Below are positions 25,772 to 34,889 of a DNA stretch of 64,000 bases, piece by piece. The notes under the pieces were generated by a model, which was not told the DNA's origin, ran no database searches, and saw nothing but the letters and a program-made list of their open reading frames with translations. The stretch's first letter is position 1. Each line of letters opens with the position of its first letter. Source of the stretch: an uncultured Actinomycetes bacterium (GTDB lineage: Bacteria > Actinomycetota > Acidimicrobiia > Acidimicrobiales > RAAP-2); NCBI GenBank assembly GCA_903825305.1, contig CAIKAC010000007.1, positions 1 to 64,000 of the forward strand, read 5' to 3'. Made by a program: the position numbers and the translations under genes.

Positions 25772-26618
25772 GATCATGACCATGAGCAGCGATCCGAAAC
25801 TGATAGCTCAGGTGCTGTGCGAAGCACCGACCACTACCGCTCACCTCGACCCAGGCCTTCGCCGCGCCTTAGCCAGACGCATTGCAGCACATGCTCCGGC
25901 TCGCGAACTTGGTCCTATCCGCCTTGATAGTTACGTCATCACGACCGTGCTGCGAGGAGGGGCGCTTCATCGAGATGGCCCCTTTCACTGGTCTCCTCGG
26001 GCGGCTCGGCGGATTATTGGAGGCGGCGCACTGCGCCATCTCCTCGAAGGTCGCGCGAAGGACCCGCTCTCTGGCGTGCAGTGTGAAATCACGGCTCTCG
26101 TGAATCAAGCAGCGGGTCGCCGTGATCAGCGTTCGGGTTCTCTCGGCCAGTGGCTCCACGAGGCGCCACCCAGTCTTCGCGTGGCCGTCGCCGCCGAAGC
26201 GATGACCTATGCGACCGAGCTTCTGACCTGCGTTGATTTGACAAGCCTTTGCGCGTCGATTGATGCGTCGGCTGCTGATCCCCAATGGGCGGTTCCTGGT
26301 GCTCCGTGGATCAGCGTGAGAGGTCGCCGCGACCTCGAGGTCGCATTCAATGGAACCCATGGCCACCGAGCCATTCTGGCCCTGCGCGGCGGCCCCATGG
26401 GCCCCGATGCTCGATATGACCTTGGCATTGTTGCCCTTACGGCGGCACTTTCGAGGCCTGACGCACCACTTCCTGCCCGAATCGTGGGCATCTGGGGCGC
26501 CACCGGCCGGGCCATGGTGGTGCCCGTGGACGGAGAAACCATGAAGACAGCTGCACGGCAGGTTCTTCAGGCCGTTGAGGCGCTCGGCGTCCCAACTCGC
26601 GCAAAATTGGCGGCGTAG
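25764..26618 (+). CDS. Unrecognised protein with weak PD-(D/E)XK resemblance
   Basis: The protein has 284 residues and overlaps the previous gene by 8 bp (GGAAG lies upstream of the ATG). The C-terminal half runs V-R-G-R-R-D-L-E-V-A-F ... A-I-L-A-L-R-G-G, then a long helix and R-I-V-G-I-W ... V-P-V-D-G-E-T-M, the order of elements seen in RecB-like nucleases. The Asp of G-R-x-D is present, but the second strand reads A-L-R where D/E-x-K is expected, so catalysis is unlikely. The resemblance is by eye and could be chance. It precedes typA by 36 bp. Confidence 0.6.
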   Translation: MAEIMTMSSDPKLIAQVLCEAPTTTAHLDPGLRRALARRIAAHAPARELGPIRLDSYVITTVLRGGALHRDGPFHWSPRAARRIIGGGALRHLLEGRAKDPLSGVQCEITALVNQAAGRRDQRSGSLGQWLHEAPPSLRVAVAAEAMTYATELLTCVDLTSLCASIDASAADPQWAVPGAPWISVRGRRDLEVAFNGTHGHRAILALRGGPMGPDARYDLGIVALTAALSRPDAPLPARIVGIWGATGRAMVVPVDGETMKTAARQVLQAVEALGVPTRAKLAA

Positions 26619-26654
26619 GCCGCTGAGCCTGTGGCGAGTAGCCTTGGAAGTTCT

Positions 26655-28481
26655 ATGCAAACTCGCTCAGACATCAGAAACCTTGCCATCATCGCCCACG
26701 TTGACCACGGCAAGACCACCCTCGTTGACGCCATGCTGTGGCAGTCAGGCGCCTTTAGAGACAATGAGGATGTTGCCGACCGCGTCATGGACTCTGGTGA
26801 CTTGGAGCGCGAAAAGGGCATCACGATTCTCGCCAAGCACACCGCCGTCGTTCGTGATGACGTCACCATCAACATCATCGACACCCCAGGTCACGCTGAC
26901 TTTGGTGGAGAGGTAGAGCGCGGACTCGTCATGGTCGATGGCGTGGTCTTGTTGGTTGACGCTTCTGAAGGCCCCTTGCCCCAAACCCGTTTCGTTCTGC
27001 GCAAGGCCCTTGCTCTTCGTTTGCCAGTAGTGGTTGTCGTCAACAAAGTTGACCGCCCTGACGCTCGCATTGACGAAGTGATTCACGAAGTTGAAGAACT
27101 CTTCCTCGATGTCGACGCCGATGAAGACCAAATTGATTTCCCCATCCTCTATGCCTGCGCGCGTGACGGATGGGCATCAACGGTTCGCGACGAAGTCGGC
27201 ACCGATCTGAATCCCCTCTTTGACACCATCATTGAAACCATTCCGGCTCCCGTCTACGACGAGACCGTCCCGCTTCAGGCACTGGTGTGCAACCTCGATG
27301 CTTCGCCTTACCTTGGCCGCTTGGCCATCTGCCGCATTGTGTCTGGCAATATCCGAAAGGGCCAGCAGGTGAGTTGGTGTCGAGTGGATGGCACCGTAGC
27401 CAAGGGCAAGGTGACCGAGCTCATGCAGACCAAGGCCCTTGACCGGGCACCAATTGAGGAAGCAGGTCCGGGTGAAATTGTGGCCGTAGCGGGCTTTGAT
27501 GACATCACGATCGGCGAGACCCTGGCCGACGCTGATGATCCCCGTCCCTTGGATGTCATCACCGTCGATGAGCCCAACCTCTCGATCACTATTGGTATCA
27601 ACACCTCCCCCTTGGCCGGCCAAGACGGCAACAAGCTCACTGCGCGCATGCTTAAAGACCGACTTGATCAAGAGCTCATCGGTAACGTCAGCATCAAAGT
27701 TGCCCCTACTGAGCGCCCTGATGCCTTTGAAGTCTTTGGCCGCGGAGAGCTCCAACTCGCGGTCTTGATCGAACAAATGCGTCGTGAGGGATTCGAGCTC
27801 ACCGTGGGTAAGCCCATTGTGGTGACCCGCGACATTGATGGCGTGAAGCACGAGCCAATCGAGCGCGTCGCGATCGACGTTCCTGAGGACTACCTCGGCG
27901 TCGTCACGCAGCTGCTCGCCTTGCGCAAGGGCACCATGATCGAAATGGTGAACCACGGTACCGGTTGGGTGCGCTTTGATTACCGCGTTCCCGCTCGTGG
28001 CTTGGTTGGGTTCCGAACCGAATTCCTCACCGAAACTCGCGGTACGGGAATCTTGCACCACGTCTTTGATGGCTGGGCCCCCTGGGCTGGTGAACTCAAG
28101 ACCCGTCGCAATGGCGTGATGGTCGCTGACCGCCGTGGTGTCGTGACGAGCCACGCTCTCGAAAGCCTCCAGGAGCGCGGCCAAATGTTCGTAGCCCCAA
28201 CCACCGAGGTGTACGAAGGCATGATCGTGGGCGAGAATGCTCGAAGCGAAGAGATGGACGTCAACCCGACGAAGGAAAAGAAGTTGACCAACATGCGTGC
28301 GTCATCAGCTGACAACTTCGAACGACTGACGCCTCCCATCCTCTTGACCTTGGAACAGGCGCTTGAGTACATCGCCGAAGACGAGTGTGTGGAAATCACG
28401 CCCGCTCACGTGCGCTTGCGCAAGGTCATCTTGGATCAGCAGACTCGTGGTCGTCTGCGTTCCAAGGCCAAGAACAGCTGA
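26655..28481 (+). CDS. typA: Ribosome-associated GTPase TypA/BipA
   Basis: The protein has 608 residues. G1 is A-H-V-D-H-G-K-T-T, then [12 protein letters not shown] (G2 region), D-T-P-G-H-A-D-F (G3) and N-K-V-D-R-P (G4), in the order of translational GTPases. The EF-G-like domains and the BipA-specific C-terminal domain follow ([15 protein letters not shown] near the end). BipA assists 50S assembly and stress growth. The ATG at 26655 is preferred over the GTG at 26631 because GGAAG lies 4 bp before it and homologues begin there. Confidence 0.95.
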   Translation: MQTRSDIRNLAIIAHVDHGKTTLVDAMLWQSGAFRDNEDVADRVMDSGDLEREKGITILAKHTAVVRDDVTINIIDTPGHADFGGEVERGLVMVDGVVLLVDASEGPLPQTRFVLRKALALRLPVVVVVNKVDRPDARIDEVIHEVEELFLDVDADEDQIDFPILYACARDGWASTVRDEVGTDLNPLFDTIIETIPAPVYDETVPLQALVCNLDASPYLGRLAICRIVSGNIRKGQQVSWCRVDGTVAKGKVTELMQTKALDRAPIEEAGPGEIVAVAGFDDITIGETLADADDPRPLDVITVDEPNLSITIGINTSPLAGQDGNKLTARMLKDRLDQELIGNVSIKVAPTERPDAFEVFGRGELQLAVLIEQMRREGFELTVGKPIVVTRDIDGVKHEPIERVAIDVPEDYLGVVTQLLALRKGTMIEMVNHGTGWVRFDYRVPARGLVGFRTEFLTETRGTGILHHVFDGWAPWAGELKTRRNGVMVADRRGVVTSHALESLQERGQMFVAPTTEVYEGMIVGENARSEEMDVNPTKEKKLTNMRASSADNFERLTPPILLTLEQALEYIAEDECVEITPAHVRLRKVILDQQTRGRLRSKAKNS

Positions 28482-28522
28482 TCAACCTGTCGGTTCTCCG
28501 GCACTAGATTGGTTGAGTCCTC

Positions 28523-28610
28523 GGAGGGATGGCAGAGCGGACGAATGCACTGGTCTTGAAAACCAGCGTGGTGAAAGCCACCGAGGGTTCGAATCCCTCT
28601 CCCTCCGCCA
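28523..28610 (+). tRNA. tRNA-Ser(TGA)
   Basis: This class II tRNA has acceptor stem GGAGGGA/TCCCTCC and discriminator G, and CCA is encoded (28608-28610). The anticodon stem CTGGT/ACCAG encloses CTTGAAA, giving TGA. The variable arm CGTGGTGAAAGCCACCG forms a hairpin, as in serine tRNAs. It lies between typA and the HPP gene. Confidence 0.95.
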
Positions 28611-28643
28611 CTTCGCTTGATCGCGATGAGAAAGGTGAACGGC

Positions 28644-29234
28644 ATGGATAAGCATCCGTCCGATCACCGCGTCACCCGCCGACTCGAGTTACTGGCTGAA
28701 AAGCTCGTGACCCCAGCGACAAAAGGCTTGCTTTCTATTTCGCCAGTCGAAATCGTGGCTGCCGGTCTCGCCATCGCCCTGTTGGTGTGGCTGAACGATA
28801 TTGCGAGTAAAGACAGTATTCCGCTTCTCGTACCGCCGTTGGCCGCCTCTATCGCCTTCGTGTTCTTGCAGCGTGGCATGACCATGGCTCGAAGTTGGAA
28901 TGTCATTGCAGGACAATTCCTTGGCGCCCTGGGTGGCTTGATTGCGGGAACGCTCTTTCCCCATCACCTACCGCTCGCTGCTGGATTGGCGATGTGTCTC
29001 GGTTTGATCTTCCAACGCATCGCTCACGCCTATCACCCGCCTGGCTTGCCCACGGGCCTGATTGTCGCCATTGAGCCCGCAGCGCACAGTTTCCACTTCC
29101 TGCTCATGCCCGTGCTGGCCGGCGCCGCGATTGTGGTGGTCATCGGTTGGGCGGTGCACCTTGTCGAGATCACCGTGCTCCATCGACTCGAGCGTGCGTT
29201 AGGTCAGCCATTGACCCTTGACGATCAAGACTAA
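28644..29234 (+). CDS. HPP family integral membrane protein
   Basis: The protein has 196 residues with four to five membrane helices after a basic N-terminal helix. The HPP family signature region is seen in I-P-L-L-V-P-P-L-A-A-S and S-W-N-V-I-A-G-Q-F-L-G-A-L, and Y-H-P-P-G-L-P-T-G provides the H-P-P for which the family is named. Some relatives are linked to nitrite transport, but the substrate here is unknown. AGGTGA precedes the ATG at 28644, which is preferred over 28617. The last 4 bp overlap the end of the convergent dehydrogenase gene. Confidence 0.82.
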   Translation: MDKHPSDHRVTRRLELLAEKLVTPATKGLLSISPVEIVAAGLAIALLVWLNDIASKDSIPLLVPPLAASIAFVFLQRGMTMARSWNVIAGQFLGALGGLIAGTLFPHHLPLAAGLAMCLGLIFQRIAHAYHPPGLPTGLIVAIEPAAHSFHFLLMPVLAGAAIVVVIGWAVHLVEITVLHRLERALGQPLTLDDQD

Positions 29235-30553
29235 ATAACGATGTCCTCGTAGGGACCCAGATCTTCAGCGGTCTCGGCATCGGCCACGATAAGGCGAGGG
29301 CCTGACGGCCAGTCGAGATACCGCCACGTCCAGTTCAACAACACACGCACCCGGTTCCGGAAACCAACAAGGTACGCCAAGTGAAGTCCCAACCATGACA
29401 ACCACCCTGCCGTGCCCTTGACCACGGGCCCCCGTGGCAATTGCGCAATGGCTGCGTGGCGACCGATGGTCGCCATAATGCCTTTGTTGCGGTACTTAAA
29501 CGCTTTGGTCTCTCTGCCAGCAACCTCGTTCAGGATTTGCTTGGCGCAGTGCGTACCGGTTTGAATTGCTACAGGGGCGAGTTGTGGACAGAGTGCATCA
29601 CTGTCAGGAGATCGAGGTACGGCTGCAGCATCTCCAACCGCCCAGACGCCAGGAAATCCGGGGACGGACAGATCATGGTTCACCCTGATGCGCCGAGCAA
29701 GGCGCGCAGCTTCGGGGAGGTGATCGGCCACCGTTCCCGTGCCACTTACCCCCGCAGCCCAAATGACGGCGTCAGCAGCAACCGTCGTGCCATCGCTGAG
29801 CGAGACTCCCTCTGGGGATACTTCAACAACCGATACGCCGAGCAGCGTTGAGATGCCACGCTTGGTTAATACTTTCTCGGCATAGGCACTCGCTGACACC
29901 GGGAAGGGGGTCAAGAGCCGTTCCATCAGATCCACAATTAGTACTTGGGACTGTTCCATGTCGATACGGAGGCGGTCACGGCGAACACAGATCTCCAAGA
30001 GCTCCATGATGGCACCCGCAGTTTCCACTCCCGTTGGTCCACCGCCTACCACCACAAAGGAGACGGCATGTCGCTCGGTGGACACTGCTGCGTCTCGCTG
30101 CTCAAGGGTGAGGAGGAGCTGGTTACGAAGGTGACGAGCATCAGCGAGGGTATAGAGCGGCAAGGCATAGCGCGAAGCACCCTCAATGCCAAAGAATTCT
30201 GCTGACGCTCCTGTGGCCAACACCAGGTGGTCATAGCCAATACGAGCGCCGTCACCCAATTCGACATAGCGAGCCGCCCAGTCAATGCGCTTCACGCGGC
30301 CATGGCGAAATGAAACATTGTCGGCGTTTCTGAAAATCGTTCGAATGGGATAGGCCACGTCGGCTGGTTCTAGACCCGCGGTGGCCACTTGATAGAGCAA
30401 GGGCAAGAAGGTGTGGAAATTGTGTTGGTCGATCAAGGTGACCCGAACACGCTTGTTGGCCAAGCCTTCTACGGTCTTAATCCCGCCGAAGCCACCACCC
30501 ACCACGACGACATGGGGAAGTGCTGAATCAGTGGCGTCGTTGATGGGTTCCAT
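29231..30553 (-). CDS. ndh: Type II NADH dehydrogenase (NDH-2)
   Basis: The protein has 440 residues. The FAD site is V-V-V-G-G-G-F-G-G (about 15-23), and a second Rossmann motif V-V-V-G-G-G-P-T-G-V-E-T-A-G (about 164-178) binds NADH. A-V-G-D-A-A (about 308) contacts FAD. The end (G-W-L-S-W-L-G-L-H-L ... W-T-W-R-Y-L) is the amphipathic membrane anchor of NDH-2. It transfers electrons from NADH to quinone without proton pumping. A ferredoxin-type reductase is less likely because of the full NDH-2 C-terminus. Confidence 0.9.
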   Translation of the reverse strand: MEPINDATDSALPHVVVVGGGFGGIKTVEGLANKRVRVTLIDQHNFHTFLPLLYQVATAGLEPADVAYPIRTIFRNADNVSFRHGRVKRIDWAARYVELGDGARIGYDHLVLATGASAEFFGIEGASRYALPLYTLADARHLRNQLLLTLEQRDAAVSTERHAVSFVVVGGGPTGVETAGAIMELLEICVRRDRLRIDMEQSQVLIVDLMERLLTPFPVSASAYAEKVLTKRGISTLLGVSVVEVSPEGVSLSDGTTVAADAVIWAAGVSGTGTVADHLPEAARLARRIRVNHDLSVPGFPGVWAVGDAAAVPRSPDSDALCPQLAPVAIQTGTHCAKQILNEVAGRETKAFKYRNKGIMATIGRHAAIAQLPRGPVVKGTAGWLSWLGLHLAYLVGFRNRVRVLLNWTWRYLDWPSGPRLIVADAETAEDLGPYEDIVI

Positions 30554-30599
30554 CTACCGATTCTAGTGGTGCGGCTCGTTCGCCGCTCAGGTCAGCGCG

Positions 30600-31535
30600 C
30601 TATGACTTGAGGTGGCGTTTCAAATCTTCGATCCACCGGTCTGCATCACGACGAGCTTGGGTTACCTGTTCGCGTTTGGCGTCGCCGGCGGCACCAGCCA
30701 CGGGGTAACTGCCAAGGAATTTGATGGAAGCCAAGTGAGCCCTCAGGTCGCGAAGACAATCAGCGATTACCTGATCTTCGAGGTGGCCTTCAAAGTCAAT
30801 TATGAAGCAGTAATTGCCAAGCCCAGCCTTGGTTGGCCGTGATTGAAGGTTCGTCAGGTTGATGTCTCGAGCAGCAAATTGCCCCAAGATGCCATAAAGG
30901 GATCCTGGGCGGTCAGCATCTTGGAAGCAGACAATGGTGGTGTGGTCGTGACCCGTAGGTGCTGGGATGCGATCACGGGTGACGCACAAAAAGCGTGTCT
31001 GGTTTTGATCGTGGTCCTCAATGTCATTGGCCACAATGTCGAGGCCATAAATCGAAGCAGCCAACGCGGTGGAAATCGCAGCATCTCCCGGCAAACCTGC
31101 TTCGCCAACCAGCCGAGCCGCATCAGCGGTAGAGGCAGTCGTGACAAGATCCACCGGCCCGAGTTGTTGCTCGAAGAAGCCACGGCACTGCGCCAAGGCG
31201 TGGGGGAAGGAGTGAACTCGAGTGATCTCTCTAAGTGCAGTTCCTGGTCGAACACACAATTGCAGGTGAACGTCGAGCACCACTTCTCGCTCGATCATGA
31301 GGTCAAAATCAAAGATCAGACGGTCAATGGTCTCGTTGACCGTGCCCTCGATGCCATTTTCAATCGGCACAAATCCAGCATCGGCATCACCCCGGGCGAC
31401 AGCCTCGAGTACCTCGGTTATCGTCGAGTGAGCGCTAAGGGTCGCAGCAGCCAAATCAGGTTGGGTCAACAGGGCTTCTTCGGTGAAGGTGCCCGTCGGG
31501 CCGAAGAACGACACGCGTGAAATAACTGAATCCAT
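30600..31535 (-). CDS. pheA: Prephenate dehydratase
   Basis: The protein has 311 residues from the ATG at 31535 (M-D-S-V-I-S-R-V-S-F-F-G-P); the longer frame upstream runs antisense into larB and is not coding. The catalytic part has G-P-x-G-T-F-T-E-E-A, P-I-E-N-G-I-E-G-T-V and N-Q-T-R-F (the T-R-F catalytic motif, about residue 178). A C-terminal ACT domain follows. Its phenylalanine-binding motif reads L-Q-S-R-P where most enzymes have E-S-R-P. It makes phenylpyruvate for phenylalanine synthesis. Only 22 bp separate it from divergent larB. Confidence 0.92.
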   Translation of the reverse strand: MDSVISRVSFFGPTGTFTEEALLTQPDLAAATLSAHSTITEVLEAVARGDADAGFVPIENGIEGTVNETIDRLIFDFDLMIEREVVLDVHLQLCVRPGTALREITRVHSFPHALAQCRGFFEQQLGPVDLVTTASTADAARLVGEAGLPGDAAISTALAASIYGLDIVANDIEDHDQNQTRFLCVTRDRIPAPTGHDHTTIVCFQDADRPGSLYGILGQFAARDINLTNLQSRPTKAGLGNYCFIIDFEGHLEDQVIADCLRDLRAHLASIKFLGSYPVAGAAGDAKREQVTQARRDADRWIEDLKRHLKS

Positions 31536-31557
31536 ACCAAGGCAGGTTACAGAACAG

Positions 31558-32325
31558 ATGGAGCGCTCGAAGATTGAGGCCCTCTTGGGGCAAGTGGCGC
31601 AAGGAACGCTCACGCCCGACCTCGCCCTTGAAGCGCTTATTCGCCTGCCCTTTTCAGAAGCAGGTGATGCCCTCATCGACCACCACCGCGTCATTCGACA
31701 GCGCTTTCCAGAGGCCATCTATGGACCTGGCAAACCAGACGCCCAAGTCGCAGCCATCGTCGATGACATGCTCACGCGCTCCAGTGCTCCTGTGATTCTG
31801 ACCCGGGCCAATGAGCGTCAGGTAGAAGCAATGGAGTCTTCGGCCGCCAATCATGAGGTGGACGTGACCGTTAGCGCGACCGGTTCCACGTATACCGCGG
31901 TGGCTCGGCCAGCCAAGGATCAAGGCAGACGAGTCCTCTTGATCACCGCAGGAAGTGCAGATTGGTTCGTAGGAGCCGAAGTCGAAGCAGTACTCACCGC
32001 TCTTGGCCTCGCCCCCACGGTGTTGCAAGACCGAGGTGTCGCGGGTCTGCAACGCCTCCTCAGCGCAACAGATCTGTTAGCCACAACAGAGGGGACAATC
32101 GTTGTGGCTGGCATGGAGGGCGCGCTGGCCAGTGTGGTTGGTGGTTTGGTGGCGGGTCCTATCGTGGCCGTTCCCACCTCGACGGGATACGGGGCTTCTC
32201 TTGATGGAGTGACCGCACTGTTGGGCATGCTCGCAAGTTGTGCCGCCGGTGTCAGTGTGGTGGGCATCGATAACGGATTCGGTGCCGCCATGGCACTCCA
32301 ACGAGCTTTGGGGGCGACGTCATGA
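31558..32325 (+). CDS. larB: Nickel-pincer cofactor synthesis carboxylase LarB
   Basis: The protein has 255 residues. The N-terminal helical domain is followed by a PurE/AIR-carboxylase-like core: R-V-L-L-I-T-A-G-S-A-D (about 123-133), the A-G-M-E-G-A-L-A-S-V-V-G-G-L-V motif (about 182-196) and P-T-S-T-G-Y-G-A (about 205-212). LarB carboxylates nicotinic acid adenine dinucleotide, the first step to the nickel-pincer nucleotide of lactate racemase-type enzymes. The ATG at 31558 gives the family length. It overlaps larC by ATGA. Confidence 0.92.
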   Translation: MERSKIEALLGQVAQGTLTPDLALEALIRLPFSEAGDALIDHHRVIRQRFPEAIYGPGKPDAQVAAIVDDMLTRSSAPVILTRANERQVEAMESSAANHEVDVTVSATGSTYTAVARPAKDQGRRVLLITAGSADWFVGAEVEAVLTALGLAPTVLQDRGVAGLQRLLSATDLLATTEGTIVVAGMEGALASVVGGLVAGPIVAVPTSTGYGASLDGVTALLGMLASCAAGVSVVGIDNGFGAAMALQRALGATS

Positions 32326-33479
32326 GTCGCGTTGCCTGGTTTCATGCCGAACAAGGTGCAGCAGGAGACATGCTGCTTGGCGCACTCATTGCGGCCGGGG
32401 CACCGCAGCAGCAACTCAAGGCGGATCTTGCGCTACTGAATCTCGAGGGCTGGGAGTTGCACGTCAACGCCAGTTCCAGAGCCGGTATATCAGCCCTCCA
32501 TGTCGTGGTGGAATCCACCGAGCAACCTGCTCGAACCTGGCGCGAGATTGATGGCTTGCTTGCCAAGACTCCATGGCCCGAGCGCGTTATCGAGCGATCA
32601 CGAGCAGTGTTCGCGCGACTTGCCGAGGTCGAGGCGGCAATCCATGGCGTTGCCCTAGAGGACGTTCACTTTCACGAGGTTGGAGCCATCGACTCCATTG
32701 TCGATATTGCTGGTGTGATGTTGTGCCTTGAGTACCTCAACATTGATCACGTATGGTGCTCTGCGCTTGGGGTGTCTTCGGGAAGCGTGGCCACTGACCA
32801 TGGCGTCTTACCGGCCTTGGCTCCAGCTACAGCGCAGTTGCTTGATGCGATGAAGATTCGCCCACAAAACTACGAGCGAGAGATTCTCACCCCCACCGCT
32901 GCAGCCATCTTCAGCGTCATCGCAACCCAATCCTTTGCCTCAACTCCTCTCAGCATCATCAGCACGGGTCTTGGAGCTGGCACGTGGGATCCTGCCGATC
33001 ACGCCAACGTGGTGCAAGTCGTGATTGGCTCACACGACGATCACGCTGAAGAAGTGGTTGTCGTATTGGAGACGGTGGTCGATGACCTCACGGGTGAACA
33101 TCTCGGTCATGTGTTGAGCGAACTCATCGCTTTTAAGGTGCTCGATGCTTGGGCGACTCCCGTCGCCATGAAAAAGGGCCGGCTCGGCCAGGAAATTACG
33201 GTGATCTGCGAACCGCTCGTGAGCGAAGCCGTGGAATCTCGCTTACTTGAGCTCACTGGAAGCCTGGGTTGTCGACGCAGCCTGGTGTCACGAAGCGTTT
33301 TGAGCAGGGACTTTGCCGATGTTCAGGTTTTTGGCCATGCAGTCAGGATGAAAATTGGCCCCTCTCGGGTCAAACCCGAATTTGAAGACCTTGCCGCCGT
33401 TGCCCGCCTCACGGGCCATACGCTCTATGAGGTGGAGGCGGAAGCCTTGGCTGCCTGGCGCACGCACATCGCGCCCTAG
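32322..33479 (+). CDS. larC: Nickel insertion protein LarC
   Basis: The protein has 385 residues. Family marks are G-A-A-G-D-M-L-L-G-A-L (about 12-22), H-F-H-E-V-G-A-I-D-S-I-V-D (about 115-127) with its metal-binding His/Glu/Asp, and M-K-K-G-R-L-G-Q-E near residue 280. LarC is the CTP-dependent cyclometallase that puts nickel into the pincer cofactor. Some lactobacilli need a frameshift to make the full protein; here it is one frame. It is translationally coupled to larB. The sulfur-transfer partner LarE is 12 kb away in this window. Confidence 0.92.
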   Translation: MSRVAWFHAEQGAAGDMLLGALIAAGAPQQQLKADLALLNLEGWELHVNASSRAGISALHVVVESTEQPARTWREIDGLLAKTPWPERVIERSRAVFARLAEVEAAIHGVALEDVHFHEVGAIDSIVDIAGVMLCLEYLNIDHVWCSALGVSSGSVATDHGVLPALAPATAQLLDAMKIRPQNYEREILTPTAAAIFSVIATQSFASTPLSIISTGLGAGTWDPADHANVVQVVIGSHDDHAEEVVVVLETVVDDLTGEHLGHVLSELIAFKVLDAWATPVAMKKGRLGQEITVICEPLVSEAVESRLLELTGSLGCRRSLVSRSVLSRDFADVQVFGHAVRMKIGPSRVKPEFEDLAAVARLTGHTLYEVEAEALAAWRTHIAP

Positions 33480-33527
33480 GAAGTCCCGGCAATGAGGCTG
33501 GCACGCAATGCGCCTGAGGAGGCTGCC

Positions 33528-34889
33528 ATGCCCGGTCCGATGTTTACTTACGACAAGGAGATGACTGACCTCATCTTTGATTTTTGTCGCTGGCGCCTCA
33601 CCATCAACCCCGTACCCCTCGACTTCGGCGGTATTGCCGAAGACCTCGGTGAGGGACTCGACGCCTTGCTCAACGATGAAGGAACGAGTGCCGCCACGGT
33701 GTTGGATTACTACGACAAGCAGCTCGCTACGGCAATCGTCTCGGTCGACTCCCCTCGCTTCCTCTCCTTCATCCCCGCTGCCCCGACCAAAGCATCCTTG
33801 CTCTTTGACATGGTGGTCTCGGCCTCGTCGTTACAAGGCACCTCATGGCTCGAAGCTGCCGGTGCCATTGTGGCCGAGAACCAAGTCTTGAGTTTGTTGG
33901 CTGAGCGGGCGGGCCTCGACAAAACTGCCGGTGGATGTTTTGTATCTGGCGGCTCCTTGGGCAACTTGTCTGCCCTGACGACGGCTCGCGACAATGGACG
34001 TCGCAACCACCCCGAACTTGCGGGCAAGCGACTTCGCGTCGCCGTCTCTGAAGAAGCTCATAGTTCGGTGGCCAAGGCGTTACACGTCATTGATGTAGAC
34101 GCGTTGATTGTGCCCACCATTGATCATCGCCTCACCTTGGGTGAATTGGAAAAGGCGCTGGCTGCCGATCCAGAACCAGAAACGGTCATTGCCGTTGTCG
34201 CCACCGGCGGCACCACGAACGCTGGCATTATCGATGATCTCGAAGCCATTGGTTCTTATTGTCGTTCTCAGGGCCTGTGGTTCCACGTGGACTGCGCTTA
34301 TGGCGGCGGCGCGATGTTCTCGTCAACCCATGGCCATCTCTTGTCCGGACTACGCCATGTGGACTCATTCATTGTCGACCCCCACAAGTGGCTCTATGCT
34401 CCCTTTGACTGTGCGGCATTGCTCTATCGCGACCCTCGTATTGCCAAAGCCACGTTCACGCAAAATGCTGCGTATCTCGATGTGATCCACGACGAGACCA
34501 AGGAAGAGTGGAACCCGACCGATTACGCGATGCACCTCACGCGCAGGGCTCGAGGCTTAGCTATTTGGTTCTCGCTGTGCGTCTACGGCATCAAGGCTTA
34601 CGTCGACGCAGTCGATGATTCCATTGCTATCGCCGAACGCGCCGCCGTGATGATTCAAGAAGCCGAGCACCTCGAGCTCATACGAGACCCCAGTTTGTCC
34701 ATTGTGTTATTCCGTCGGGTGGGATGGAGCGATGAGCAATACGCTGCTTGGTCCACCAAGTTGCTCCAAGACCAAATTGGCTTTGTCACCCCCACGAAGT
34801 GGGAGGGCGAGACCATCGCTCGTTTCGCGTTCTTGCATCCAGAGACGACCGAAGCCATGGTGGCCGAGATCTTGGCCACGATGGCCTAG
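33528..34889 (+). CDS. PLP-dependent group II decarboxylase family protein
   Basis: The protein has 453 residues from the ATG at 33528, which has GAGGAGG upstream (the ATG at 33492 has none). It is a fold type I PLP enzyme: G-G-S-L-G-N-L-S-A-L (about 141-150, phosphate site), H-V-D-C-A-Y-G-G (about 260-267, Asp to the pyridine nitrogen) and D-P-H-K-W-L-Y (about 288-294, Schiff-base Lys). This is the aromatic-amino-acid/glutamate decarboxylase group; the substrate cannot be told from motifs. It follows larC by 48 bp and faces the agmatinase-like gene with no gap. Confidence 0.88.
   Translation: MPGPMFTYDKEMTDLIFDFCRWRLTINPVPLDFGGIAEDLGEGLDALLNDEGTSAATVLDYYDKQLATAIVSVDSPRFLSFIPAAPTKASLLFDMVVSASSLQGTSWLEAAGAIVAENQVLSLLAERAGLDKTAGGCFVSGGSLGNLSALTTARDNGRRNHPELAGKRLRVAVSEEAHSSVAKALHVIDVDALIVPTIDHRLTLGELEKALAADPEPETVIAVVATGGTTNAGIIDDLEAIGSYCRSQGLWFHVDCAYGGGAMFSSTHGHLLSGLRHVDSFIVDPHKWLYAPFDCAALLYRDPRIAKATFTQNAAYLDVIHDETKEEWNPTDYAMHLTRRARGLAIWFSLCVYGIKAYVDAVDDSIAIAERAAVMIQEAEHLELIRDPSLSIVLFRRVGWSDEQYAAWSTKLLQDQIGFVTPTKWEGETIARFAFLHPETTEAMVAEILATMA

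Noticed and set aside
27177-28184. 335-codon minus frame inside typA
   Set aside because: Antisense shadow of a highly conserved GTPase gene.
31536-31718. N-terminal extension of pheA
   Set aside because: The extra residues are an antisense reading of larB and lack similarity to prephenate dehydratase.
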